From: an uncultured Prevotella sp. | Lineage (GTDB): Bacteria; Bacteroidota; Bacteroidia; Bacteroidales; Bacteroidaceae | Direction of reading: 5' to 3' | Assembly: GCA_900550035.1 (NCBI GenBank) | Contig: URQS01000031.1 | Span: 1-38,064 of the forward strand | DNA: 38,064 nt | Part shown: in pieces, positions 26,898 to 34,652 of the stretch | How positions within the stretch are numbered: the first letter of the stretch is position 1 | Layout of the letters: each line of letters begins with the position of its first letter | Position numbers and translations under genes: made by a program | Notes under the pieces: model-generated | Seen by the model: the letters and a program-made list of their open reading frames with translations, nothing else | Database searches by the model: none | What the model was told of the DNA's origin: nothing

Positions 26898-27194
26898 ATG
26901 AGAAACCCCGTCATTATAGATTTACTACGCAAGTATTTCAGCACTCAACCTGTGCTGAAAGCATGGCTGTTTGGATCTTTCTCAAGAGGAGAAGAAACTC
27001 AGGATAGTGATGTCGACATTATTGTCTCTTTGGACAAAAGCAAACCAATAGGTTTGAAATTTTTTGGAATGTGGAGCGATTTAGAAGAACTGTTAGGCAG
27101 AAAGGTTGATTTGGTATCAGAGGGAACATTGCTACCTTTCGCTAAAGAGTCTGCTGAACGAGATAAATTCTTGGTATATGAGAGAACGAATTAG
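26898..27194 (+). CDS. mntA: MntA-type nucleotidyltransferase antitoxin
   Basis: 98 residues from the ATG at 26898 (MRNPVIIDLL); a TTG two codons earlier is less likely. The minimal nucleotidyltransferase motif GSX10DXD is complete: GSFSRGEETQDSDVD at about residues 26-40. A third acidic position lies in the KVDLVSEG segment. In characterised MntA/HepT pairs this protein inactivates the HEPN toxin by adding AMP to a tyrosine. It overlaps the next gene by 17 bases, which suits an antitoxin translated first and coupled to its toxin. Confidence 0.9.
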   Translation: MRNPVIIDLLRKYFSTQPVLKAWLFGSFSRGEETQDSDVDIIVSLDKSKPIGLKFFGMWSDLEELLGRKVDLVSEGTLLPFAKESAERDKFLVYERTN

Positions 27195-27525
27195 AGATAA
27201 AAGTCGACTTGAGCACATGCTTCAAGCTATAGAAAGAATCAGGCGTTACACTAAGGGAAAAACTTTTGATGATTTCATAGCTGATGATATGATGTACTAT
27301 GCCGTAGTTAAAAATATCGAGATTCTTGGCGAAGCTTCTAATATGCTTACTGAAGATTTTCGAGATGCGCATCCCAATACTCCATGGAAACTGGTGAATG
27401 GCATGAGAAATTATATTGTTCACGAGTATTTTCAAGTTGATAATAATGTCGTTTGGGATGTAATAACAAGCGATCTTCCTCTCTTGGAAAAACAAATAAA
27501 TGAGTATATAAAGGAAGAAGAATAA
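27178..27525 (+). CDS. hepT: HepT-type HEPN RNase toxin
   Basis: 115 residues from the ATG at 27178 (MRERIRDKSRLEHML). The longer frame from 27106 lies inside mntA and is not credible. It is all-helical, with the HEPN catalytic motif RX4HXY complete near residues 82-89 (RNYIVHEY). In known pairs Arg and His cut RNA, and the Tyr is AMPylated by the partner. The protein overlaps its antitoxin, and its stop codon falls in the arm of palindrome copy 3. Confidence 0.9.
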   Translation: MRERIRDKSRLEHMLQAIERIRRYTKGKTFDDFIADDMMYYAVVKNIEILGEASNMLTEDFRDAHPNTPWKLVNGMRNYIVHEYFQVDNNVVWDVITSDLPLLEKQINEYIKEEE

Positions 27526-27583
27526 AATATCGGTCAAGCAAAGAGCACCATTCATTGGCTTGCCTTTGCTTGACCGATATTTT
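27524..27583. repeat. ATCGGTCAAGCAAAG palindrome, copy 3
   Basis: Arms 27529-27543 and 27564-27578 are perfect 15-base inverted repeats, extended to AAAATAT/ATATTTT at 27524-27583. It overlaps the stop codons of two convergent genes, hepT (plus) and a lipoprotein gene (minus), with A/T runs at both ends. This is ideal for a bidirectional terminator. Confidence 0.93.
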
Positions 27584-28202
27584 ATTTAGCGCTATCCTGC
27601 ATAGCCTTCAGTTCTTTGTCCGTCATCTGCACATATAAAGAGACACCATAGACGGTTGTTCCATCAGCTTTTACACCCAACGGATGAACCATGCAGAAAA
27701 TTGGTTGAGCGCCTAGTGTCCATCCCGTTATCTGGATGTATTCGTTGTTGTCAAGCAACAAAACTGTACGCGACGTACCATTGTACCTACCATTAAATGT
27801 ATAAGTAACTTCATTCTTCTTTACAGCGCCACCAGGAATGTTATAACGACAATACGTAGTCAGTTTCGTGTCACTATCAAAATAGTAATTTTCTGGAGCT
27901 AAGCCTAACATGTTGCTGTAATATTCAGCAGACTTTCTTTTGCCGTTCTTGTCTATTTCCCATGTGGCATAGTGCTTCCATCCATGCCCAATGAACATCT
28001 TGTTAAAGTCCGCTTGGCCTATGCCACCGCCATCACCAAAGCAGTTTCCATTGTCACTGAAAGAGTACGCAACTCCATGATTGTCCAATACATGAGCCCA
28101 TTCTTGCTCAAATGATTCCTCGTCAACATCATTGCATGAAGCAACAAATAATGATGCAAACAGAACTAAAACAAGTCCTATAAAAAATTTTAGTTTTTTC
28201 AT
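27582..28202 (-). CDS. Small lipoprotein of unknown function, copy A
   Basis: 206 residues. A lipoprotein signal ends FVASC (Cys23). The mature part is rich in aromatic and Gly residues (DGGGIGQADFNKMFIGHGWKHY) and has no domain I can name. A paralogue of about 85% identity is encoded at 30118-30738; the two differ mainly near residues 25-55 and 118-125. In both, the 3' end overlaps or abuts a palindrome copy. A -7 box, TATATTTG, lies at 28227-28234 on the minus strand. I know no function for it. Pairing with the neighbouring AAA/PD-(D/E)XK gene in both copies suggests a linked module. Confidence 0.85.
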   Translation of the reverse strand: MKKLKFFIGLVLVLFASLFVASCNDVDEESFEQEWAHVLDNHGVAYSFSDNGNCFGDGGGIGQADFNKMFIGHGWKHYATWEIDKNGKRKSAEYYSNMLGLAPENYYFDSDTKLTTYCRYNIPGGAVKKNEVTYTFNGRYNGTSRTVLLLDNNEYIQITGWTLGAQPIFCMVHPLGVKADGTTVYGVSLYVQMTDKELKAMQDSAK

Positions 28203-28496
28203 ATCAAGAATTGTTTATTACGCTTGCAAATATACAAAAAAGTGCAAGAAAAAAATACATTGTAAAAAAAATAGTTATATTTGCAACAAATACCAACCAC
28301 AACAAATGGTAAGTCTACTTTAGGAATTCCTAAGTTGCCAATATGATAACTATGCAATCCATTACAGCCTTACGTGGACGCGGGATTATGCTTTCTTAAA
28401 TATATAAACCATAACAAGGTTTAGCTCGGGCACTCTATTTTGTATATTCAGATATTTTTTGTATATTCGCATCGTAATAGAAAACAACACACGAGT
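28203..28496. other. Divergent intergenic region with possible gene vestige
   Basis: It holds the -7 box of lipoprotein copy A (28227-28234, minus), a plus-strand TATATTTG at 28276-28283 and, near the right end, TATATTCG at 28462-28469. A GC-richer patch at 28343-28399 encodes an 18-residue reading frame (MITMQSITALRGRGIMLS). It may be the vestige of a gene start or a leader peptide; I cannot tell which. Confidence 0.4.
28462..28469 (+). promoter_or_regulatory. -7-like box of AAA/PD-(D/E)XK copy A
   Basis: TATATTCG is followed by CATCGTAATAGAAAACAAC. The same box and leader precede copy B at 32383-32390 on the minus strand, which supports its being functional. Confidence 0.5.
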
Positions 28497-30056
28497 ATGG
28501 CAAGAAAACTATATCCTTTAGGCATACAGACATTCTCGGAGATCCGCACGAATGACAATCTTTATATAGACAAGACTGCCTATATATATCGCATGGCGAA
28601 TTCTGACGGCAAATTCATTTTCTTGAGTCGTCCACGCAGATTCGGCAAGTCACTTCTTGTCTCTACATTGCAGAGCTATTTTGAGGGACGCAAGGAACTC
28701 TTCAAGGGTTTGGCTATAGATAAGTTGGAAAATGATTGGACGGAATATCCCGTACTCTGTTTCGACCTTTCGGGTGGCAAGCATCAGGAAGAAGACCAGC
28801 TGAACAGATACCTTGACTATATTCTTAAAGAAAACGAACGCAGGTTCGGCATAGAGTGTGACGCTGTGGATGCAAATGTGCACCTGGCAAATCTCATCTC
28901 TTCCGTCTATAATAAGACGGGCAAGCAGGTGGTTGTGCTTATTGACGAGTATGACGCTCCGTTGCTGGATGTGGTTCATCAGGACGAACGGCTTGAAAGC
29001 TTGCGATATCTTATGCGCAACTTCTACAGTCCGTTGAAGCAGTGTGAGCCGATGCTACGCTTCGTGTTCCTGACGGGTATTACAAAATTCTCACAACTCA
29101 GCATCTTCAGCGAGCTGAACAACATCACCAATATCAGCATGGACGAAGCCTATGCCGGCATTTGCGGCATCACCAAAGAGGAATTGCTCACGCAGATGTC
29201 TGACGACATTGACCGTCTTGCCGAAAAAATGTCCATCACCAGAGAGGAAGCCATACTACAGCTTACAGACAATTACGACGGCTATCATTTCACATATCCG
29301 TCGCCCGACATATTCAATCCTTACAGTCTGCTGAATTGTTTCTCAAAAGAGAAAATCGGGGCTTATTGGTTTGGGTCGGGCACACCGACATTCTTGATAG
29401 AAATGATGCGCAAGTTTAAGGTTCTCCCCTCAAGCATCGGCAATATCCACGCCAAGCAGTCGTCGTTCGATGCCCCCACGGAGAATATGACGTCCATTAT
29501 ACCATTGCTATACCAGAGCGGATACATCACGATAAAGGACTATGACAAGGAGCTGAAACTCTACAAACTCGACATACCAAATAAGGAAATAAGCATCGGA
29601 CTGTATGAGAGTCTGTTGCCGAATTATGTTACAACGGAGATAGATGAAGGCAAGGTTGTAATAGCTCGAATGTCGGCTTTCATAAACAGTGGTGACATTG
29701 ACGGAGCATTGAGTTTGCTTCAGACTTTCCTTGCTACTGTACCTTATTGCGACAACACGCTCTATGAGGGTCATTATCAGCAGATGCTCTACATCATCTT
29801 CGCCCTTCTGACAGACTATCGCATCCTTGTGGAGCAGCGCACGGCAAAGGGGCGCACCGACATCACTCTCGAAACTTACGACCATGTGTTCATCATGGAA
29901 CTGAAGTTTGACAAGACAGCTGATGAAGCACTTGAGCAAATAGAGGCAAAGCGTTATGCTGACGCATTCGCTCTGAGTGGCAAGAAAGTGGTGAAAGTAG
30001 GAATCGCTTTCAACGTGAAGGACGAACGAAACATTACGGAATGGATAATCAGATAG
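28497..30056 (+). CDS. AAA-like ATPase/PD-(D/E)XK nuclease family protein, copy A
   Basis: 519 residues from the ATG at 28497 (MARKLYPLGIQTF), matching the start of the second copy. The N-terminal AAA-ATPase-like domain (about 5-230) has Walker A-like SRPRRFGKSLLVSTL and Walker B-like VVVLIDEYDAPL. The C-terminal PD-(D/E)XK domain (about 420-510) has GRTDITLETYDHVFIMELKF, giving the D...ExK core. The family is greatly expanded in Bacteroidetes and its function is not established. The copy at 30797-32356 is more than 90% identical by eye, with differences concentrated in residues 12-35. It converges on a lipoprotein gene across palindrome copy 4. Confidence 0.9.
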   Translation: MARKLYPLGIQTFSEIRTNDNLYIDKTAYIYRMANSDGKFIFLSRPRRFGKSLLVSTLQSYFEGRKELFKGLAIDKLENDWTEYPVLCFDLSGGKHQEEDQLNRYLDYILKENERRFGIECDAVDANVHLANLISSVYNKTGKQVVVLIDEYDAPLLDVVHQDERLESLRYLMRNFYSPLKQCEPMLRFVFLTGITKFSQLSIFSELNNITNISMDEAYAGICGITKEELLTQMSDDIDRLAEKMSITREEAILQLTDNYDGYHFTYPSPDIFNPYSLLNCFSKEKIGAYWFGSGTPTFLIEMMRKFKVLPSSIGNIHAKQSSFDAPTENMTSIIPLLYQSGYITIKDYDKELKLYKLDIPNKEISIGLYESLLPNYVTTEIDEGKVVIARMSAFINSGDIDGALSLLQTFLATVPYCDNTLYEGHYQQMLYIIFALLTDYRILVEQRTAKGRTDITLETYDHVFIMELKFDKTADEALEQIEAKRYADAFALSGKKVVKVGIAFNVKDERNITEWIIR

Positions 30057-30060
30057 AAAG

Positions 30061-30118
30061 AATATCGGTCAAGCAAAGGGCAATCATTCATTGGTTTGCC
30101 TTTGCTTGACCGATATTT
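30061..30118. repeat. ATCGGTCAAGCAAAG palindrome, copy 4
   Basis: Arms 30064-30078 and 30100-30114 are perfect 15-base inverted repeats around GCAATCATTCATTGGTTTGC. It fills the gap between the convergent stop codons at 30056 and 30118. It is a likely bidirectional terminator. Confidence 0.93.
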
Positions 30119-30738
30119 TATTTAGCGCTATCCTGCATAGCCTTCAGTTCTTTGTCTGTCATCTGCACATAGATTGAGACGCCATAGACGGTTGCTCCAT
30201 CAGCTTTTACACCCAACGGATGAACCATGCAGAAACTTGGTTGAGCACCTCGTGTCCATCCCGTTATCTGAATGTATTCGTTGTTATCGAGCAGCAAGAC
30301 TGTACGCGACGTACCATTGTACCTACCATTAAATGTATAAGCAACTTCCGTCTTCTTTACAGCACCACCGTCAGCATCAGAATTGAAGTAAGTTGTCAGT
30401 TTCGTGTCACTATCAAAATAGTAATTTTCTGGAGCTAAGCCTAACATGTTGCTGTAATATTCACCAGACTGTCGTTTGCCGTTCTTGTCTATTTCCCATG
30501 TGTCATAGTGCTTCCATCCATGCCCAATGAACATCTTGTCGAAGTTCGCTTGGCCTATGCCACCGCCATCACCCCAACATTCTCCATTATCACTGAAGTA
30601 GTATGCATCTCCATGATTGTCCAATACATGAGCCCATTGCTGCTCCAATGTTTCCTCTTCGTCATCATTGCATGATGCAAAAAATAATGATGCAAACAGA
30701 ACTAATACAAGTCCTACGAAATATTTCAGGTTTTTCAT
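30118..30738 (-). CDS. Small lipoprotein of unknown function, copy B
   Basis: 206 residues, with a lipoprotein signal ending FFASC (Cys23). It is a paralogue of the protein at 27582-28202, with the same length and the same C-terminal 80 residues apart from a few changes. The string CRYNIP of copy A is replaced by FNSDAD here. No domain is recognised. A -7 box, TATTTTTG, is at 30763-30770 (minus). It follows the second AAA/PD-(D/E)XK gene on the same strand after 58 bases. That arrangement differs from copy A, where the two genes diverge. Confidence 0.85.
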   Translation of the reverse strand: MKNLKYFVGLVLVLFASLFFASCNDDEEETLEQQWAHVLDNHGDAYYFSDNGECWGDGGGIGQANFDKMFIGHGWKHYDTWEIDKNGKRQSGEYYSNMLGLAPENYYFDSDTKLTTYFNSDADGGAVKKTEVAYTFNGRYNGTSRTVLLLDNNEYIQITGWTRGAQPSFCMVHPLGVKADGATVYGVSIYVQMTDKELKAMQDSAK

Positions 30739-30796
30739 ATCAAAAATTGTTTGTTACGCTTGCAAAAATATAAAAGAACAGACAAAAAAAACGACA

Positions 30797-32356
30797 TCAC
30801 TCCACTCTCCATTCCGTGATGTTTCTTTCGTCTTTTACATCGAAGCCAATCCCGACTTTAATAATCTTCTTGCCGCTCATCGCGAAAGCGTCGGCATAAT
30901 GGTTTGCATTGATCTGGGCAAGAGCTTCATCGGCTGTCTTGCCGAATTTCAGTTCCATGATGTAGACATGGTCCTCAGTCTCCATTGTTATGTCGGTACG
31001 ACCCTTAGCCGTTCGCTGCTCCACAAGGATGCGATAATCTGTAAGAAGGGCGAATATGATGTAGAGCATCTGCTGATAATGTCCCTCGTATTTGGTGTTC
31101 TCGCAATAAGGAACAGTGGCAAGGAAGGTCTGAAGCAAATTTAATGCTCCGTCAATGTCGCCCTTATTGATGAAAGCCGACATACGAGCTATGGCAACCT
31201 TGCCTTCGTCAATTTCTGTTGTGACATAATTTGGCAGCAGACTCTCATACAGACCGATGCTGATTTCCTTGTTTGGGATGTCCAGCTCGTAGAGTTTCAG
31301 ATCCTTGTCGTAGTCCTTTATCGTGACGTATCCACTCTGATAAAGCAATGGTATTATGGACGTCATGTTCTCTGTGGGAGCGTCAAACGACGACTGTTTG
31401 GCGTAGATGTTACCGATGCTTGAGGGAAGAACCTTAAACTTGCGCATCATCTCTATCAAGAACGTCGGAGTGCCTGAACCAAACCAATAAGCCCCGATTT
31501 TCTCTTTTGAGAAACAATTCAGCAGACTGTAAGGATTGAATATATCGGGCGAAGGCCATGCGAAATGATAACCGTCGTAATTGTCTGTAAGCTGCATTAT
31601 GGCTTCCTCTCTGTTGATAGACAATTTTTCTGCAAGGCGGTCAATATCGTCAGACATCTGCGTGAGCAATTCTTCCTTGGTGATGCCACAAATGCCGGCA
31701 TAGGCTTCGTCCATACTGATATTGGTGATGTTGTTCAGCTCGCTGAAGATGCTGAGTTGCGAGAATTTAGTGATACCCGTCAGGAATACGAAGCGCAACA
31801 TAGGCTCACACTGCTTCAACGGACTGTAGAAGTTGCGCATAAGATACCGCAAACCTTCGAGTTTCTCGTCCTGATGAACCACATCCAGCAACGGAGCGTC
31901 ATACTCGTCAACAAGCACAACCACTTGCTTGCCTGTCTTATTATAGACGGAAGAGATGAGATTTGCAAGGCGCACATTGGCATCCACAGCGTCACACTCA
32001 ATGTCGAACCTGCGTTCGTTTTCTTTAAGAATATAGTCGAGATACCTGTTCAGCTGGTCTTCTTCCTGATGCTTGCCACCCGAAAGGTCGAAATGAAGCA
32101 CGGGATATTCCGTCCACTCCTTTTCCAACCCATCCATTGCCAATCCCTTGAATAGTTCCTTGCGTCCCTCAAAATAGCTCTGCAATGTAGAGACAAGAAG
32201 CGACTTGCCGAATCTGCGTGGACGGCTTAAGAACACGTACGCACTATCTGCATGCACCATATTATATATGTACTCTGTCTTGTCCACATAAAAACGGTCT
32301 TCTGTGCGTATCCGCTCAAATGTCTGTATGCCTAAAGGATATAATTTTCGTGCCAT
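30797..32356 (-). CDS. AAA-like ATPase/PD-(D/E)XK nuclease family protein, copy B
   Basis: 519 residues, nearly the same as copy A (28497-30056). It has SRPRRFGKSLLVSTL and VVVLVDEYDAPL in the ATPase-like part and GRTDITMETEDHVYIMELKF in the C-terminal nuclease-like part. The N-terminal segment, residues 12-35, differs most (FERIRTEDRFYVDKTEYIY). The long identical stretches in the middle suggest a recent duplication or gene conversion. The promoter-leader segment is also shared. The cellular role of this family is unknown. Confidence 0.9.
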   Translation of the reverse strand: MARKLYPLGIQTFERIRTEDRFYVDKTEYIYNMVHADSAYVFLSRPRRFGKSLLVSTLQSYFEGRKELFKGLAMDGLEKEWTEYPVLHFDLSGGKHQEEDQLNRYLDYILKENERRFDIECDAVDANVRLANLISSVYNKTGKQVVVLVDEYDAPLLDVVHQDEKLEGLRYLMRNFYSPLKQCEPMLRFVFLTGITKFSQLSIFSELNNITNISMDEAYAGICGITKEELLTQMSDDIDRLAEKLSINREEAIMQLTDNYDGYHFAWPSPDIFNPYSLLNCFSKEKIGAYWFGSGTPTFLIEMMRKFKVLPSSIGNIYAKQSSFDAPTENMTSIIPLLYQSGYVTIKDYDKDLKLYELDIPNKEISIGLYESLLPNYVTTEIDEGKVAIARMSAFINKGDIDGALNLLQTFLATVPYCENTKYEGHYQQMLYIIFALLTDYRILVEQRTAKGRTDITMETEDHVYIMELKFGKTADEALAQINANHYADAFAMSGKKIIKVGIGFDVKDERNITEWRVE

Positions 32357-32382
32357 GTTCGTGGTTGTTTTCTATTACGATG

Positions 32383-32390
32383 CGAATATA
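32383..32390 (-). promoter_or_regulatory. -7-like box of AAA/PD-(D/E)XK copy B
   Basis: Minus-strand TATATTCG followed by CATCGTAATAGAAAACAAC, the same as in front of copy A. Confidence 0.5.
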
Positions 32391-32472
32391 CAAAAAATAA
32401 CTGATAAATAATTTAAATGGCAAACAAATATAGTTATGGGGCATCGAACAATAACTATAACGTCCAGATAAA

Positions 32473-32504
32473 ACCCACAGCTACAAAGCAACGCAGCTGT
32501 GGGT
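32473..32504 (-). terminator. Terminator of the exported-protein gene cluster
   Basis: ACCCACAGCT (32473-32482) pairs perfectly with AGCTGTGGGT (32495-32504). On the minus strand it is followed by TTTATC. It lies 24 bases past the stop of the last gene. Confidence 0.8.
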
Positions 32505-32528
32505 CATAATTGTCTATTACATATTGCT

Positions 32529-33575
32529 TTATGGCGTAATGATTACTGTTTTTTCATTATAATATGTAAAAGAATAATCTTTTTCTTTCTGTGTTATAGC
32601 GCATTTCATAATATGTTTACCTATTTTTTTATCAGTTAGCTTAAACTCGTTAATATACGGGAAAGTAGAGGATTCTCCAATAAGTTCATCATCAAAGTAT
32701 AACTTGATAGAGATTTTCTTATTGTATTTCTTACCCTTAAAAGATTTCACTATACTTTTAACCGTTTCACCTAATTCATAGTCATTTCTTCCTGACATCA
32801 ATTCAAAATAAGTAAAACACCCATCATCTTTAATTGTTGTAAAATTGCCATATGAGAGGTTATAATAATTTGTCTTATTTGCGGCATTTCTATACTTTAT
32901 TGAAACTGTCCATGAATGTGGTTCCGTGTCTTTATGTACGACTTGCGTATTCCAAATAAATGGAGCTGTCGTTTTTGTCAAGACAAGCTTTCCATCCCAA
33001 TAATAATCAACTTTTTCAATCTTTGTTCCTTGGGAAGAACGCTCTTCGTTTAGAATCGGATTCACATACAAAGTTCCTCCGTCTTCTACTTGGTTATGGT
33101 CTATGTAAAAATCAACGTAATCTGTTACGATATTGTTCTCTGTCACTACAAAATCGTCTTTTAATTCCAATATTACGTCATCACAATATTCACCAACAAC
33201 TAATATTTTCGCCAATAATGAATGTTTACCTTCACCCAATGTAGATAACTTTATCATCAAATCATAAGGTTCGGTAGTAACTGTTTCAAAAAGAGTACCA
33301 TCAACATAATAATCAACCTTTTTTACAGACAGTCCCCATTTTTTAAAGTTATCATTCATATATGGAGAATACACCCTATACTGTTCTCCGTTTGAAGCAG
33401 TACTTGTATTGATATTCAATTTATAAGCTGCACTCGGAATAAGATGCTCTATATTGCCTGTCAGTTTGTATTCACCTACATTTTCGTCATCGCAAGATGA
33501 AATGGTAAACAATAAAAAAGCACAAGCAATACTCAATATATGAGAAAAATATTTCTTTATCTTTTTTATTAACAT
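32529..33575 (-). CDS. Lipoprotein with three Ig-like repeats
   Basis: 348 residues. The signal ends FTISSC, giving a probable lipid-anchored Cys28. Three related segments follow the pattern xKVDYYxDGxLxxTxTTxP: KKVDYYVDGTLFETVTTEP (near 85), EKVDYYWDGKLVLTKTTAP (near 188) and the looser ISIKLYFDDELIGESSTFP (near 290). Each is followed by a GKHxxxAxI-like strand. These look like bacterial Ig-like beta-sandwich repeats, which often bind or present ligands at the surface. The protein family is not recognised. It is last in a six-gene run of exported proteins, 12 bases after the barrel protein gene. Confidence 0.85.
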   Translation of the reverse strand: MLIKKIKKYFSHILSIACAFLLFTISSCDDENVGEYKLTGNIEHLIPSAAYKLNINTSTASNGEQYRVYSPYMNDNFKKWGLSVKKVDYYVDGTLFETVTTEPYDLMIKLSTLGEGKHSLLAKILVVGEYCDDVILELKDDFVVTENNIVTDYVDFYIDHNQVEDGGTLYVNPILNEERSSQGTKIEKVDYYWDGKLVLTKTTAPFIWNTQVVHKDTEPHSWTVSIKYRNAANKTNYYNLSYGNFTTIKDDGCFTYFELMSGRNDYELGETVKSIVKSFKGKKYNKKISIKLYFDDELIGESSTFPYINEFKLTDKKIGKHIMKCAITQKEKDYSFTYYNEKTVIITP

Positions 33576-33587
33576 AATAAATTACAT

Positions 33588-34652
33588 TTAATCCAAAACA
33601 AATTGTATTCCTATACCAAAGTTTAAGCCGTTTTTCTCCTTATAGCCAAAAACATAGTCATAGCCAACGCTCACAACAATATCCAAATAATCTTCGGAAA
33701 CCGGAATGAAACCTTTGATTACGGGTCTAAGCATGAAATTCAATTTATCACAATTTTGCGTTAATGATGAAGAAGAGCCAGAAGAAGATACACTCTCTGA
33801 TGTTGAAGTGCTGTATGAACTGGAACTCTTTTCCTCCGTACCGCTCATGTACAAAGCACCAACACCACATCCTAATGACACATATCTAAAATACAGAGAC
33901 GGAGTTAATGTGAGATAAAACTTTGGGTCAAGAATTTTTCTTTTTCTATCATAGTTCATAATATCAGTAAAATTCACATCATCAAGAACATATCTATCTT
34001 TCTTGAAATCAACACCAAAATCAACACCAAGTCTAAACCAAGGCCATGCATAGTCAAATGACAGACCTACAGGAAAATTCTTGCTGTAATTGTATGTCAA
34101 AGAATAAGCCTCATCAGCAAAGTCAATATCACTAAGATCCACCTTAATCTTTCGTTTGCCAGTATGCTTATCTATTGTTTCTTCGTACTTGTCAATTTTG
34201 GAAATCTTTCCATTTCTAACATAAAACAAATCTTTTACATTATAATTTACAGCACCGGTAATAACGACATTACAAGCTATCAATTCCAAACCTCGTGTAT
34301 CATAAACCGTTGTTTCTGATGAACTTATAGCTCTAAAATTAGAATACTGAATAGTAATACCCTTTTTTATTTCTTTTACCAAACAGTTTAGGTATGTTTC
34401 TAAAAAATATGAGCCTCCAGAACCAGTATAGCCATTTTTTGCTGCCAAGCTCTCTACTATTTCATCGGCCACTCTAACACTCTTTGCACCATTACAGAGC
34501 TTTTGTAAATTACGTTGATACTCCAGCTTGGATGTTTGTCCCCATGATTGCATGTTTGTTGCAAAGGAGCGCACCACATACTCACTTTTCTGTGCATGTA
34601 TGCCTAAGACAAAGCATCCCAACAACACCAATAGCATAAATCGTTTTATCAT
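33588..34652 (-). CDS. Secreted protein with probable C-terminal outer-membrane barrel
   Basis: 354 residues with a signal peptide (MIKRFMLLVLLGCFVLGIHAQ). The N-terminal part (about 22-180) is mixed alpha/beta and contains a YxVRxFATNMQSWG start. The C-terminal half reads as alternating beta strands with many aromatics (VGLSFDYAWPWFRLGVDFGVDF, LYFRYVSLGCGVGALYMSG). It is broken by a Ser-rich loop (about 275-300) and ends in FGIGIQFVLD, as small outer-membrane barrels do. No named family is recognised. Its start overlaps the stop of the upstream gene by 4 bases, so the two are translationally coupled. Confidence 0.82.
   Translation of the reverse strand: MIKRFMLLVLLGCFVLGIHAQKSEYVVRSFATNMQSWGQTSKLEYQRNLQKLCNGAKSVRVADEIVESLAAKNGYTGSGGSYFLETYLNCLVKEIKKGITIQYSNFRAISSSETTVYDTRGLELIACNVVITGAVNYNVKDLFYVRNGKISKIDKYEETIDKHTGKRKIKVDLSDIDFADEAYSLTYNYSKNFPVGLSFDYAWPWFRLGVDFGVDFKKDRYVLDDVNFTDIMNYDRKRKILDPKFYLTLTPSLYFRYVSLGCGVGALYMSGTEEKSSSSYSTSTSESVSSSGSSSSLTQNCDKLNFMLRPVIKGFIPVSEDYLDIVVSVGYDYVFGYKEKNGLNFGIGIQFVLD

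Noticed and set aside
27106..27177. Longer start for the HEPN toxin
   Set aside because: It lies wholly inside mntA in another frame. The ATG at 27178 gives the usual HepT length.
23745..30118. CRISPR-like array from the four palindromes
   Set aside because: The copies are kilobases apart, each a long hairpin at gene ends, with no spacers and no cas genes.
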